DNA of 64,000 nucleotides from Xylaria sp. FL1777 (Eukaryota; Ascomycota; Sordariomycetes; Xylariales; Xylariaceae). The position numbers and the translations under genes are program-made. How positions within the stretch are numbered: position 1 is the first letter of the stretch; each line of letters opens with the position of its first letter. Location of the stretch: positions 62,001 through 126,000 of the forward strand of contig MU400617.1 in assembly GCA_022578965.1 (NCBI GenBank), written 5' to 3'. Below the pieces are notes generated by a model that ran no database searches, was not told where the DNA came from, and saw only the letters and a list, made by a program, of their open reading frames with translations. Below, piece after piece: positions 13,643 through 28,171 of this stretch.

Positions 13643-16600
13643 TATTAATTATTAAAAATGCTTAGCTTAACTGTTTAATATATTTAGTTTATTAATTAAG
13701 CTAGCGCTGCTTTAGCAACCTTTATATAAAGGCTGCTTTTATGCTATATGCACATTTATGTTTTTTTTTTGCTACTTTACTTTTTTACTTTTTACAAAAA
13801 AAGTAGGTTTTTTATAATAGTTAATATGTTTTTTAGCTTACTTACTGTTTTTTTAAACTTATTAATAGCTAGCTATAGCATTAATAGCATATTAATTAGC
13901 TAAATAAACAAGTAGTGCTTATAGAACAAAAAAAAAAAAAAAATTGTTATATGTTTTTTAATGTTATTTTTTTTTTAATTTAAGGCACTTTTTAAGTTTT
14001 AAAGTAGCTAGCTTATAGCATACTTTAAAACTTATAAAAAGCTTACGCTTTTTTTAATATATATACTTAACTAATTTTTCTGCATATAGCTATATAAAAT
14101 ATATAAATAAGTAATAAAATAAATTATAATAAGTAAAATAATTATATAATATGTTTAAGCATAGCTTAGTTGTAATATAATTAAACAAAAAATATACTTG
14201 TTTTTTTATAAACTTAGCAATAAATTTAAAACATATAAAAAAAACAAACAGTAAAAATTATAAAGGTTTAGCATTAATTAAGCATATTTTATTTAATTAT
14301 TTTATTTTTTTAATATTAATTAATTTATTATACTAAAATATATACTATATAGTTTATTTAGTACATAAAAATATTAAACTAGTATTTATAGCTATGCTAT
14401 TTTATTTTATGCTACTTTATTTTAGTAATAATAATAAAATTAGTACTAAAAACTAAAAAGTATAATTATTTTATATTTAAAAAAAAAAAAAAAAAAACGC
14501 AAAACGCTTATAATTTTTAGCAGTAACAAAAATATTAGCACTATTTAAGTTATTAATGTAGTAAACAATAGCTATATATTTATAAATACTAGCAGCAATA
14601 AAAGTAATAGCATTACTTAAGTTATTAAAGCAAAAATTAAAAACTAAAAATATTATGTTTTTAATAAAATTTGTTTTTAAGCGCTACTTTTTACTATAAG
14701 CATTATAACTAGTATAGCTTAATTCTTAATATATAATTATTAGCTAAAAAGTTAGTTTTATTATTATTGTTTACTGTATTAATAATTGATTTTTTTTTAG
14801 CAATATTATTAAGCTTTTTATTAAAGCTTTTTATTTTTTACTTTTAAAATGCTTTTTTTGCAAAACAATAAACTAAGTTTAGTAAGCTTACTAAAAAAAC
14901 TAATTTAAAACGTAAAAACAGCATATATAAAAAATAATATTATATATAATTATTACATAATTATATATTTTATTTAAAAAGCATAATTGCAACAAAACTT
15001 GTTTTCTTTTTTTTATTAGTATTATTACTAAATAATAACTAGTTTTATTTAACTTTTTAGATTTTTTTTAAATAAGCTTACAGTTATAAATATATTTTTA
15101 ATTTTTAGTGCTTAAAACTTTTTTTCTGCATAAACAAATTGCTAAAATAAAAAAAAAAGCTATAATAATATAAATATTCGTTATTAAAATCCGTAAAATT
15201 AAAAAAGAAATATAAATTTATTTAGTATTGCACTTAAAACCTTTGTTTAACATTAATTTTAAGATATAATATAACTTAAAATTCGAAAAGTTAATAAATA
15301 TTTAAAAAAAACTAAATTTAATTATATTATTAATAATTTTACTACAAAGTTAATACTAAGCAACAAAAAGTTAAAAGTAAAAAAATAGTTAGCTATAATA
15401 GCTTTATGCTAACTAAAAGTTTAAAGCTATTAAAAAAAAAGAAAATAATTGTTATGCTTTACTTTTATAAAAAAATTAATTAATAAACTACTAGTTAGGC
15501 TTTTATGCATTAATTTTTGCAGAAATAAAGAATTGTTTACGTATAAGGCCTAAAATCTAGCTGCTGCTTTAATTTAGGTTATAAGCTTAATATTACTTAA
15601 ACAATGTTTTAAATGCTTAAAAAAACATAGCAAATTTTTTAGCTACGTTATTTTTTGTTTAGTAAATTATTAATTTTAAATATAATATATATATATTAGT
15701 TATTATTACAAAAGCAAAAGATTTTTTTGTTTATTTAAAGAATTTTATATATATTAGCTATTTACTTTATTATTTATACTATATAATATTTACTAATAAA
15801 ATAAAATTAATAAAGAATTAATTTTTTAACGTTATAATTTTAATACTACTAGAATTTTTATTACTTTTTATAAACTAAAAACTAGTTTTATAAACATATA
15901 ATAAAAAAGATTTATTTATGTTTATTATTGCTTATAAAAGTAAATATTTATAAAATAGCTATATTGCAATTAAAGATAGCATTAAAATAACAAATGCTAA
16001 TTATAATACTTAAAAACAAATAAAGTTATTTACTTTAAAAAAAGCTTATACTTAGGATGCTTTAAACAAAAATGTTTATAGCGTTAAACTAACTATTAAG
16101 TATACTTAATATATTAAAAAAAAATAGCCTTTTTATAAATATTTTGCAAAACTGTTTCAAAATGCTATAAAGCAGCTTTATTCAGATATATGTTTTAATA
16201 ATATAAAAACAAATAAAACTAATTATATATTAGATAATATATTACTATAAAAAATAAAACAAGTATTACTTGCTATAAAAAACATTAATTCTGTTATAAA
16301 AGAAATTAATTTTATTATTTTATAAAAATTTAAATGATTTTTTTATTTAAAAAAAATAGCTAATAATAATTATTAGATATTTTACTTTTATAATATATAT
16401 ACTACTATAATTAAATCAATAAATAGCTAAAATAACTAATAGATTTAAAAGGAAAACAAATTTAAAATTAAGACTTAAATATTATAAAGTTTTTTATAAT
16501 AACTTATAACTTATTTATTAACTTAAAAAAACTAAACTTATACTAATTAATATTAGTTATATGTTATAAAATATTATTATTTATTATAGTTGTAGCAAAA

Positions 16601-18940
16601 AACTTAAAAGTATATATATAGCATAATAAACTACTTAAACTTGGGCTATTTTTTTATATTTTATACTGCTAATAAAGCAGCTATTTTTAGCGTGCGTTAT
16701 ATATTTGCTTAAGTAAAAACAAGGTTTTTTTGCGTAAATTGTTTTGTTTATTTTTTGATTTAACTAATTAATTATACCTATGTTTTAATTATTGCTAGTG
16801 TTTTTTTTACTTTATAGTTATTTACTTTATAAACTAAACATAAAAAATATAATAATAGTTTATTTTAGCTAATAATAATAGAAAATGTTTTAATACATAG
16901 TAGCTAAAATATATATTGTTTAATAGTAGTAATAAATAGTTTAGTTTAGCAGTTTGCTATTTAATTAATATAAAACATAAGTTAACTATAATATAATATA
17001 TAGCTTTAGTAGTAAAGTTTTAGTTATTAATTAATTTAAGTATAATAATTATATAGCTATAAGCTTTAATAGTTTAATATAATATATATATAATAAATTT
17101 ATACTTATAAAAGTTGTTTTAGTGCTAAGCATAATATAACGCTTTACTTAAAAACAAAGCTTTTAGTTTTATATTATTAACTAGTTAACTATTATTTAGC
17201 TTTAAATAGCAAAACATAAAACGTAAAAAGTTAAGTGCTACATTTATTGCTTAAATATTAAGCAAACTATAATAGTTATAAATAAATAGCTAGTTTGCTA
17301 TAATGCTAATTTTATATGTTGCTAATAGTTTTTAAAAGTTATTACTATTAAAAGAAAAGTTGTTGCAAATCTTTAATAAATATATAAGCTTAGCAAAATT
17401 TGTTAATTAAATATAAAAAAATAAAAACTAATAGTATTATATAGCATACTATGTAGCTATAATTATAAAACTTCGGAATATTTTAGCTAAACTACTACTA
17501 GTTATTAAACAACAGCTAAAAGTAATAACTAATACATTAATATAGTTTATATAAATATTAATAACATATATAAGCTATTTTTTAAGTTAATAACTATTGC
17601 TAAAAAGCCTAAAGTAGGTAAAAAAGCGGCATAATATAGCAAATAAAATAATAATGTAATTAGATTTTTATTAACTAAAATAAGTTATTTTTAAAAAATA
17701 AAAAACATAAAAATATAATTTAAAATAGTATAATTATAATAAAACTATATATAATTTTGATTTTTTTATAAAAAGCAATATATTTAATAATTAATAAATA
17801 AAAGTTTGTTGTAATTAATAAAAGCAATATGTAGTAAAGCAAAAAAATTTACTTTTATTTTATATATTTTATTACAAAAATATATTATAAAAATATAAAA
17901 CATTAAAACACTTTAGCAAAAATTAAACTAGTATAACTATTAACTAAACAAAAGTATTATAGCGTAAGCATTTTTAATGCTAATAGTATATAATATATGC
18001 TACTTAAATTTAATAGAAAATATAAAACAAAAGCGTATTAGTTTTTAAAAAAATTAAAATAAATGTATTAAAGGCATTTTTAATAATTAAAAAAAAAAAA
18101 AAGAATGCTATATATATAAAAAATAAGCAGCTTTAATTGCTTGTTTTTTTAAAACAAGATTTAATAATATTTTTTAGTATTATTAATACTTAAAACGTAA
18201 TAGCTACAAGTATTAATGCTAGTATATATAGCTTAAAAAGTATATATTTATAAAAGCTTTTAGTAGCTAAATATAGCTTAGTTATATAGCTAAGCATTAA
18301 AATATTACTGCAATGTTTTTGCTTTTATAGTAGACTTTTTATAAACTATATTACTAAAAATAGCTATATTTTAATTATTAATTTTAATTAATTTTGTTTT
18401 GTTTAAATGCTAAATTTCTAATGTTTTAATTAATTAAGTATATTTAAAGGTAATTATAAAATAAATATACTATATTTTTTTTTTATACTTAAAGAAGAAA
18501 TATAGTTTTTATAGGCTTTTTTGCTTTATTTTAATATAAGAAAATATAAAAATTAAGGTATTTATAAGCCTTTATAAACATATTATGTAGTAAAATAATA
18601 TAAAACAATATATTATTTTAAAAAAAAAAATAACTAATAATGCTATAATAGCGCATTTTGTAGTGTTATGTTATATTTACTTAGCAATACATTTTAATTA
18701 TAACGTAAAAAACTAAAGGTTATATAGCAAGTTAAGCTAAAGCGTTAACTTTTTATCTTTATTTAAGTAGCTTTTTTAATAAGATGTTAAGTTAGCTAAG
18801 GCTTAAAATAGCTGTTTAATATAGCGTTAGCTAATTAATTTTAATTAATTAAATTTAACTACTTATATTAAAAGCAATAATTTATTATTTTATTATAAAT
18901 GTAATTTATATTAAGTTAAATATATTTATTAATTAAAAAA
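13643..18940. other. No recognisable gene; degenerate AT-rich DNA
   Basis: Nothing recognisable was found on either strand. The stretch contains mixed A-rich and T-rich segments and short AT runs. Confidence 0.55.
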
Positions 18941-18948
18941 AATGTAAA

Positions 18949-19165
18949 TTAGTAAATAAGTAAATAAGTTAACTAGTTAACTAACTAGCTAGCTAACTAG
19001 TTAACTAACTAACTAAGCGCTTTAGTTTAAGACTTAGCTAAAATAGTAGTATTTATAGCAGTAATTAATTAATATAAAAACAAAAGTATTATATTTTTAG
19101 CAAGGTTTATAGCTATATATATTAAGTAAGTTAGTTAATTAAGTAAGTTAGTTAATTAAGTAAAT
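18949..19165. repeat. GTTAACTA/CTAG tandem tracts
   Basis: About 60 bp of alternating GTTAACTA and CTAGCTAG motifs lies at 18951-19015. A second stretch at about 19121-19165 repeats AAGTAAGTTAGTTAATT twice. All steps are transition-related to a TTAA/CTAG theme. About 100 bp of other AT-rich DNA separates the two tracts. Confidence 0.65.
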
Positions 19166-20049
19166 ATAAGTTAACTTATAAAGCTATTAGTATTATTAAG
19201 TAACTGTATAGTTAAAAAAAAGTCCTAAAAATAACTTAGAATAACTTATATACTATAAGCTATCTAGAAAAGCATAAGTACTTTTAAAACAATATAAATT
19301 ATACTGCATATAAAGTACTTTAGTTTTTAAAGAAATTTTAAATGTTTATAAAATTTGTAGAGTTTATACGTTAATAGTGCAGCAAAAGCATAAAAATATT
19401 GCTGCTTAAAAACAAGATTCTTAGATTAAAAAATAAAAGTACTTTAGGATTAGCACTAATTATATTATGCGCTAAGTATTTTAAAAAACTCGAAAAAGTA
19501 TTAGTTTAAAAAGTTAAATAGTTTAATAAAAGTGTTTAGTTATAAAGTTGTTAAAAATAAAAAAGCTAGCAAAAGTATAATAAACTAATTGTTTAATTTA
19601 AGCTATTTTACTAAAAGTATTATTAAGTTATAATTAGTATATATTTAAAAGCAGTTTATATAAATTAATATTACAAAAGAAATAAGTTTAGTTTAATAAT
19701 AGCTTTATAGAACTGTTTAGCTATTAGAAGTTTTAAAATAGCTTTGCAAGAATGTTTAGCTATTTTAGTTAGTAATTAATTTATACGCAATATATATATT
19801 AATATGTTTAATTTATATTTAAACAGTATAACATATATATAAATATATATAGTTAAAAAGGTTGTTTAAAAGTAAATAAAAAAAAAAGTTGCTAATAAAG
19901 CTATAACTTATTTAAGTAAAGATTTTTTAAGCATTATTAAAGTTAAAAAATAAAATGTAATTTATATAAAAGTGTACTAATTGCAAAAGTAGCTAATAAA
20001 GCTATATATAGCTAAAGTGCTAATTATATAAATGTTAAAAAAAATGTTT
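19166..20049. other. No recognisable gene
   Basis: Nothing recognisable. The unidentified left limit of the transposon fragment that follows may lie within the last part of this interval. Confidence 0.45.
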
Positions 20050-20518
20050 GTTTGTTTACTTTTGTTAATTTTACTTGTTTTAACAACTAATTTTATTATT
20101 ATTATTATTATTACTATTTTAGCTTATGCTTACTTTAGTACATTTATAAATCTAATTTGTAGCTAAAAATAGCTGCTAATTTGTTATAATTATTTAAAAA
20201 TTTACTTTGTTTTAGTTGCTATGTTTTTTGTAGTACGTATTTTTGTTTAGCTTAATTTAAGTATATATACTAATTAGTATTTAGCTTTTATATATTATAA
20301 ATTGCTTGTTGCAATGTTTTTTAGTAGTAATGCTAATTCTGAAAATAAAAGTAAATAACTTAGTGCAGTAAAGTTATATTTAGCTAATATTTATAAAATA
20401 CATATTTATTAAGCATACTAAAATCTTAAAGCTATGCTATTATTATATTAGTTATATTATAGTAGTATATAATATTTTTTTTATTGCTAGCCTTTTATTA
20501 TTAACTATTAAAGTAAAG
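20050..20518 (-). mobile_element. Fragment of a pogo-like transposon, second copy
   Basis: This interval aligns with about 42850-43430, part of the 2.2-kb transposon nested in the left arm of the large inverted repeat, in the same orientation. A clear anchor is the stretch around 20408-20470, which matches 43317-43378 with mostly C/T and G/A differences. A second is the stretch around 20205-20290, which matches about 43015-43100. It corresponds to the part of the transposase that contains the second Asp motif and the region after it. It is cut off on the right by the LTR starting at 20519. It is more eroded than its relative, with few TC or CC left. Confidence 0.65.
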
Positions 20519-20815
20519 TAAAGTAGTTAAATGAGCTAATTAGCTAATTAAAGTAAGTTTAAGCTAAGTTATATAGTAAAAATAAAAAAGTAAATATTAC
20601 GCTAGATTTTAAAGCATAAATTTAAATATTATAAACAACATAATAAAAATTAGCTATAGTTGCTTTATTTGTATTATTATATAGCTTTTTTATTAATTGT
20701 TTTATTTTTTAATTTATATATGGCTTAATTACTTAAATACATAAGTTATGATTTATTTTTTTGCAATTAAAGTGTTGTAGTAAATTTAGCGCAATTATAT
20801 TGCTGCGATTTTTTA
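20519..20815 (+). repeat. LTR of copy A (5')
   Basis: About 297 bp aligning over its full length with four other copies in the window. It begins TAAAGTAAAG, where copy B keeps TGAAGTAAAG, and ends near TTTTA, consistent with a TG...CA terminus after TCA to TTA change. The 4 bases before it are CTAT. Confidence 0.85.
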
Positions 20816-21864
20816 CTTACAATAAATAATACTATAAGATTTACAAGCAAACGATTTATTATTATTAACTTATATGTTTAATTTATTTATTAATTAATTG
20901 CTATAATTTTTATGTATAAGTTATAATATATTATACTTAGCTGCTTTAGCTAATAATAAGCAAAATTTGCTTAATATAAGCAGTTTAGCTATAATTAGCA
21001 ATAAGCATTTAAGCTAATAGCTTTTAATTAATAAAGCTTAAAATAAACGTATAAAAATATTAAACTATTTTTTTTGGCTTAGTTTATAAAGCGTTTTTAT
21101 TTTTTTTAGTAAAACAGCAATTAAGTGTTAAAAAGCTAGTACAATTTTTAAAATAGCATAGCTAGAAGATTTATTGCTAAAAACCCTTAAAGAGCTAAAA
21201 GAAAAAGATTTTTACTAAAAAACTAGTGCTTTTTAAAAAAAAGAACACAATTGCTTTTATATAAACAAAAAAAATAAAAAACAAGCTTAAAAAAGAATAA
21301 GTATTATTAAAACTTTTAAAAGTTATAATATAAGTAAATTTAATGCTTATTTATATTAAACAAATTTAAGTTTATGCGTTAATATAAAAAGTAATTAACA
21401 ATTAAAAATATATTTTGTTTTTTAAGCTAATATTATTTTTTATTAAAGAATAAAAAGCAAGGTTTTTTAGTTGTAAGCTAGCTATTGCTTAAAGACTTTG
21501 CATAAAATATAGCTATTGCTTTTTTATAGCACTTATTTTTAAATAAGCAAGCTTTAGAAAAAAAAAAAAAGCATGCTACTTTTACAAGTAAAAAAGCTAT
21601 AAAAAAATAAAGCTTGCTTAATAAAACTAAAGTAATAAAGTTCTTTAAAAAGTTATATAATAACTTAAATAAAATGTTATATAAAAATCTTTATAAAACA
21701 TTAAATATTTAAATAAATAAAAAATTTAAGCTAATTTTTATTTTAAAAAAATAAAAAAAGCGCACAAAGCATAAAAAAAAGTTAATTATTTATATAATTA
21801 TAACTTTAATAAACTTTTATATATTACTATTAATGCTATTAAGCTAGCTATTAATATAATTATA

Positions 21865-23740
21865 CTAGCTGCTAAAAAAGTTATTATTAAAAAGCAGCAA
21901 ATAAAACTAGCTTAACATTTTGCTTACAATTAAAACATAAATAATATTATTAAGCAAATATAACAGCTAAAGTTAAAACAAGAAAACGTAGCAATTATAA
22001 AAAAAAAACTAAAAGAAATGCTAAAAAAACTACAGAATTAATATGTTTAGCTTATTAATTAAGGATTATAAGCACTACAATATTACAAAATTAACATAAA
22101 CTTGTTAAAAAAGCAAATATTTAACATTAATGCTATAACTTTTAAGTATTTATAAAAAAGTAAATATAATTTTAAAAAACAAAAACAAAGTAAATAATTG
22201 TTTAATTCTTTATAACAAGTAAAGTTAAACAATTTTTATTTAGTAAAAATAACTATTTGTTAAAAATATAATATAAACAATTACTACGTTTATAAGTGCA
22301 GCTTTGCTTATAAATTAAAACAGGAAAATATTATATATTAAAACTTTAAATAGTGTTTAAAAAAGCTAAAATTTCTTGCAACCTTTAAATACATAAAAGT
22401 TTTCTTAAAAATTATAAAAATTAGCAAAAATAAAGAAAAAATATTTAACGCTACAATAAAATAAATATATAACTTTGTTTTAAACAATAATAAGCTGCTA
22501 AAGTAAAAAGCTTATTATTAACTTTAAAAAAAAAACTTTATTTTAAATAACGAAAATCTAAATGCTAAAATAAAAAGCAAACAAAAAAAACTAAAAAATA
22601 AAAAACTTTATTAACTAAAAAACAAGCAGCTAGCTTAATTTTTAAGTAGAAAATCTAATAATTAAACTTTTATACTTTATAAAATAAAATTAGCAAAAGC
22701 TTATAATATTAAAAAAAACAACTTAATAAACAGCAAGCTAAATAATAGCTTTATTATAACCAATTAAAACTTTACATAAAGTATTTTTTATAATACAAAC
22801 AGCACTAAAATTTTGCAAAGCTATATATTAAGCAAAAAGATTAGCATAAATGTGTTTTAAGCTAATTGTTATAAATTTTTATTAAAAAAGGCTGCTTTTT
22901 ATTAAACAAAAAGTAAAAAAAAACCTAAAAAGCTAAAAAAAAAGCCTTTTATAAATTAAACAATTAAAAAAGTTTATTTAAATAACAACAAGTTTTTTAT
23001 TTAACTTAACACTAAAAATATATAAATAAACAATAATTTTTTTAAGCAAAATATTTTATTAAAAACAAAAGGTTTTAATTATTAAAAACTTTAAAGAATA
23101 TAAAAAGCAAAGCTTATAAAAAAAAATTTAAAATTTAAAAAAATATAAGCTAAAAGGTTTAAAGATTTTTTAAACAAAAAAACAAATATTACTTTTAAAA
23201 ATCTTATAATAAAAGTTTTAAAATACTTTAGTATTTTTATTTACATAATTGCTTAAATAAAAGCTAAATTATATCTTAAAGCAATAAAAGTTTTTAAGTT
23301 AATGCTAAAAATAATACTATTGCTTCTAAATAACTTTAGCAAAAGTTTAAATTAATAAATTAAGCTAAACATATTATAGCTTGTTTTAAAAAAAAAAAGC
23401 AATAAATTAAAATATAAAGCTTAACTAAAAACTTTGTTATACGAAATTTTAACTTAAGTAAACATAAAAAATGCCTTTTTTTATAAAAGCGTAAATCTTT
23501 TAGAAAAAAACACAAAATTTTAATAAATAGCAGCTAAAAAAGCATAAGCAAGCTTTTAGCCAATATTATAGTTAGCTAATTAACCTAATAAATAAAAATT
23601 ACTAAGTAGTACTTATAAAACTAGCTTTTTATTAAACTATTTAATAGCATAAATTAATAATAAAATAAATTATAATAGTTTTATTATATATATTTATATG
23701 CTTTAATTTAGCTTTATAACTGCTTTTTTAAAAAAGCGTT
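21865..23740 (+). pseudogene. Long stop-riddled reading frame inside copy A, unidentified
   Basis: One frame runs from 21865 for at least 1.8 kb with no frame change and only TAA and TAG stops, most at positions where Gln fits. The same frame is found in copy B from about 48061, with the same stop positions and with K/E, I/V, T/I and H/Y replacements that each come from one transition. The first 60 residues form a K/Q/L-rich, coiled-coil-like stretch (for example KKKLKEMLKKLQN). The protein is very rich in K, N and I. I do not recognise the family; gag or pol of the LTR element is the default expectation. Absence of TGA is not informative because TGA is rare everywhere here. Confidence 0.55.
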
Positions 23741-25775
23741 ATTATAAAATAATAAAAATTGTTTATAATTAAAACTAATAAAATAATTAAATAATATTAT
23801 TTTTTGCTTATATTGCTTTAAACTTTTAAACGTTAAAAAACAAGTTAAAGTTTAACAAAATGCTTTTAAAAATTTTAAACTAATATAATACTATATATTT
23901 ATTATTTAAAAATAACTTAAAAAAATAAAAGTTACTAATTGTTATATTTTTGCTGCTTTTTAAAAAAATAGTATTTTTAATTAAACTTTAGCTTAATGCT
24001 AATTTTATGTTAATAATGCTAAAAAAAAAAATAAGCTTAAAGAGCTAATATAACTAGCATTAATAATTTTATAAAGCATAAGCTAAAGCTTTAATCCCTT
24101 TAAACTAAAGATTTATAAAAAACATAATAATTATATTAATAATAATAGCTTAAACTTATTTAAAAGAACATTAAAGTATAAATTTTATAATAAAAAAAAC
24201 TTAAGTTTAACAGATTATTTTAACTAAAAACATATAAACTTTTTAAATTTATGTTTTATAATAGCTTTACTAATAAAACTATAAAATATTTTAGCTACTT
24301 TTTTAAGCGTTGCAAAGCTAAAAAAATCTATATAACTTTGTTTAAAGCTTACTATAAAAATAAAAAACAAAATTTATAGAAATAATATTACTAAAATTAT
24401 TAACTTTAAGGCGCAATTTAGCATTATTATAAATTTCTTTGTTAATAAAAACAGTTTTACTACTTAAAATACTAATATAACTTAAAAAAGATTTAACTAA
24501 ACTAGCAATCTTATTAAATATATTAAATGCTTTAAAACTACTATTTAAATAAATAAAAAATTATTACTTTTTTTGCTATATATAATTAACAAAAAACAAG
24601 CTACTTACTTTTTATTACTAAAAATAAACTTTATTATAAAATCTTAAATAAATTTATATTTTTAAAGCTTTTATATAATAGCTAGCATAATATTAAAAAT
24701 AAGCTAGATTATTATGCTAGTAATAAACCACATTAAAAGCTTAAACTTAAAAACCTAAAAATATTAACAACTAAAAAACTAATACATATTTGCTAAACTA
24801 TTAGCTTAGCAAAAAAGCTATATAAAGCATAAAAGTTTTAAACTTTAAATAAAGAATCTAATAATTAGCAAAAAGCAACAAAAAAAAAATTAAAAATATA
24901 CGATTTAAAGAAATATGCAAGTATAAACTTTTAGAAAAATTAAAACTTATATAATGCTATAACGTTAGTAGTTTTTTTAACTTTTTTTATATAAGAAAAT
25001 ATCGAATTTTTTAAAAACCTAGGAATACAAAATAATAAAAAAGTTTGCGCTACTTTTAATAATAATTAATTACTTAAAATATTTTTAGTTGTAATAAAAA
25101 AAACATTAAAGCAAGAAAACGCTAAAAAATTAACAATTATAAAAACTAAAAATTTTATATATAAATTAAGCAACAAAAATAACTTAATTATAGCTTTAAT
25201 TTAAACATTATTAATTTTTTAAGCTTTTAAAACTAACGAATTAATAAAAAATAAAACGATAATTTTAAATATAATATATAAAACAAAAGATAAAAAGATT
25301 TATTTTAAAAATAACGTGCTATTTAATAGTATTGTTTTATTTAGATTTTATAAGTAAAAAAAGCAAGCTTTAAAAAAAGCAAGCTATTACTTAGAAGATT
25401 TTGTGCTATTTTAATAAAATAGCATTTATTAAAACATATATTTATGTTTTAGCACTATTTTTAAAAGCATTTAATTAACTGCTAAACTATTAGCTGCTTT
25501 TTTAGAAAAGCTTTATGTAATTAACTTTACTTAGCAAAAAGCAGCATTATTAACTAAAATATAGTATTGCAAAAAAATAGCACTTTTTTAGGATTTTTCT
25601 AAAATAAAAAAGATTTATAATAAGATTTTTTTTTTTTATAAAATTAAAACAGTTTTTTATAAAGCATAGCAAGTTTGCAATATTTTAATCTTTAAACTTT
25701 TAAAAAATATTACTATAAAAGTTTTAAGAACTTAATTTAAGCATAGCGTTCTTAAAAAAGCTTATAGTTTGTATA

Positions 25776-27867
25776 AATATCTACTAATAAAAAAGCAAGC
25801 TATAGTTTTAACTATAGAATATATATACTTAAGTTTAAAAAACAAAAGCGTTAATATTTATAAAAAAGTTTAAAAAGCATTTTTATATATTAAATTAATG
25901 TTTATTTTTAGAACTTTAGTTAGTTAAAGTAAAACAATGCTTTATTTTTAGTATTTAACTTAAAACTAGCTTTTATTTTTTTAACATAAAAGTATATTTA
26001 GCTTTTATAACTAGATTTTATATTTTTTATTCTATAGGTTATAATATAATAGCTTTTATTATGTTATAAGTTTTTAATAGCATTATAACTATAAAAGTAG
26101 CTTTTATAAATAATTTAAGTTTTAATTAATATTTATTATTTATTTAAGTATTTATTATATATTAATAATACTTAAATATTTTAATAACTTTTATTATTAT
26201 GTAATATTACATTAAATATTGTTTATTTATATATATACGTATATATTTGTTTGTTTTACTTTGTTTTAACGATTTTGTTTATTATAACAATTATTTATTA
26301 CGTTAAGATTTTTTGTTTTTTAAATGTTTAAGCTGCTTATTAATGCTTAAATTATTAAACTATTTGCTGTAATTAAAATGCTTTAGCTATTTAGGTTTTT
26401 TGCGCTATGCTAAACAAGATTTAAAAAATTCTAATTATTAAATCTGCTAAATAAACAAAACTTATATACTATAAATTATAAATATAATTAAAGCTAACTA
26501 TTATATATATAAAATATAAGTATTTATAAAAGTTTTTTAGAATTATTTTATAAGTATAAAGCTTTAAGCTATAAATAAAGTTTTTAAAAGCTATAATATT
26601 TATATTAATTATATAGCGCTATTTGCTAAAAATATTAATGCTTTTAAGTTAGTTAATATATAGTAAACTTAAAATAACTTTTATTAAAAAGCAGTAAATA
26701 TTATTGCTGCTTTAAAATCTTATAAAATAAACTAAAAAAGTATTTTTAGTTGTTTATTTGCTACTGCTTATATTTAGCAATAAGCTTTATATACTTTTTT
26801 ATAATACAATTTACAATATATTTAAAGCTTTAAAGTTAATAATTATGTTTATTACATTATAGTTATAATAAAGGGTTTGCAACAAACTTAGTTAATTAAA
26901 TTAATAATAGCAATGCTATACTATAAATAAATTAAAAAATCAACAAAAAATATAGCATTAGTATTAGTACTTATGCTTACAGTTTAAATAAAAAAAAGCA
27001 AAGCACTTTTATAATTTGCACGTTAATATTAGCTTTGTTTTTATTAATTTATTTTATAGCTGCAAATTATATATTATAGCTGCTTTAATTATACTATGTA
27101 AAACTTGTTATTTTATGCTTAAATTTCTAAAATAATCTTACTTAAAATTAATAAAAGAAATATAATACTTTTTGCTAATATATATGCAATATTTAAAGCA
27201 TATTTATTAACATAAAAAATACTTAAACAAAAGTTGTTAATATGCTAGTATAAATAGCTAAAGGAAATAATTTAGCTTTTTGTAAACTAGTATACTATAT
27301 ATAATAACGCTTGCAGCAAATTAAAAAAACAAATAAAATTTTAACTAAAGTACTAATTATTATAATAACTTAAAAAAAAAAACATATATAAAATAGCTAA
27401 ATAAGTTTTAAATATAAAAAAGCTTAGTTATTATAACATAGTTAAAAAATTAATTAATTTATAGTTAGCTATATTAGTACAACAATAGTAAGTTTTAAAT
27501 ATAAAGCAATAATAAGCTAGGCTTTTTATTAAACTAAAAAAAGTTTATTATAATTATTAAACAAAACTTAAGTATTTATTATAAAGCAAACTGCTAATTA
27601 TAAACTTTAAAAAGCTGCTTATTATAAAATACTAATTATAGTTTTTTAAGTAAAGCATAATATAATAAAATACTAAAAATAATAACATTAAATTTTAAAC
27701 ATAAAACTATAAAAGCAAAAAAGTAATATACTTAATTAAAAAGTAAAGCAATTATAAAATTTATTATGCACTAAATATTATAACTTTACTATAATGCTAA
27801 ATTACTAAATATATAATAAATTTTTTTTTTAAGAACTTTATAATTACTTTTTTTTTAGCTTATTTAC
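25776..27867. other. No recognisable gene, between the oppositely oriented LTR-element halves
   Basis: Nothing recognisable. If copies A and C come from one element split by an inversion, this would be inverted flanking DNA. No relative of it was found elsewhere in the window. Confidence 0.45.
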
Positions 27868-28171
27868 TAAAATAAAGCAGTATAATTGCGCTAGATTTAC
27901 TATAACACTTTAATTACAAAAAAATAAGTTATAACTTATATATTTAAGCAATTAAGCTATATATAAATTAAAAAATAAAACAATTAATAAAAAAGCTATT
28001 TAATAATACAAATAAAGCAACTATAGCTAATTTTTATTATATTGTTTATAATATTTAAGTTTATGCTTTTAAATTTAACGTAATACTTATATTTTTATTT
28101 TTATTATATAATTTAGCTTAAATTTACTTTAATTAGCTAGTTAGCTTGTTTAGCTATTTTATTTTACTTTA
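27868..28171 (-). repeat. LTR of copy C (3', reversed)
   Basis: A 304-bp LTR on the minus strand, the same length as both LTRs of copy B. It reads TAAAGTAAAAT at its start (28171 downward) and ends GCTTTATTTTA at 27868. The adjoining base pairs outside read GTAA. No matching 5' flank is available because the 5' half is absent. Confidence 0.85.

Larger units (their letters stand above)
20519..25775 (+). mobile_element. LTR element copy A, 5' half only
   Basis: An LTR (20519-20815) is followed by about 4.96 kb of internal sequence that aligns collinearly with 45669-51975 of the complete copy B, apart from about 1.02 kb present only in B. Differences are overwhelmingly transitions. Homology stops abruptly at about 25775, so the 3' half and right LTR are missing at this place. 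The + strand is purine-rich and is taken as the coding strand. Near 21160-21270 it can be read as a charged K/E-rich protein segment once TAA and TAG are treated as mutated CAA and CAG. Confidence 0.8.

Noticed and set aside
23200..23500. Faint resemblance of the copy A frame to non-LTR (Tad/I-type) reverse transcriptase
   Set aside because: Only hydrophobic spacing fits. No YRPI or F-x-DD motif was seen, and the element has LTRs.
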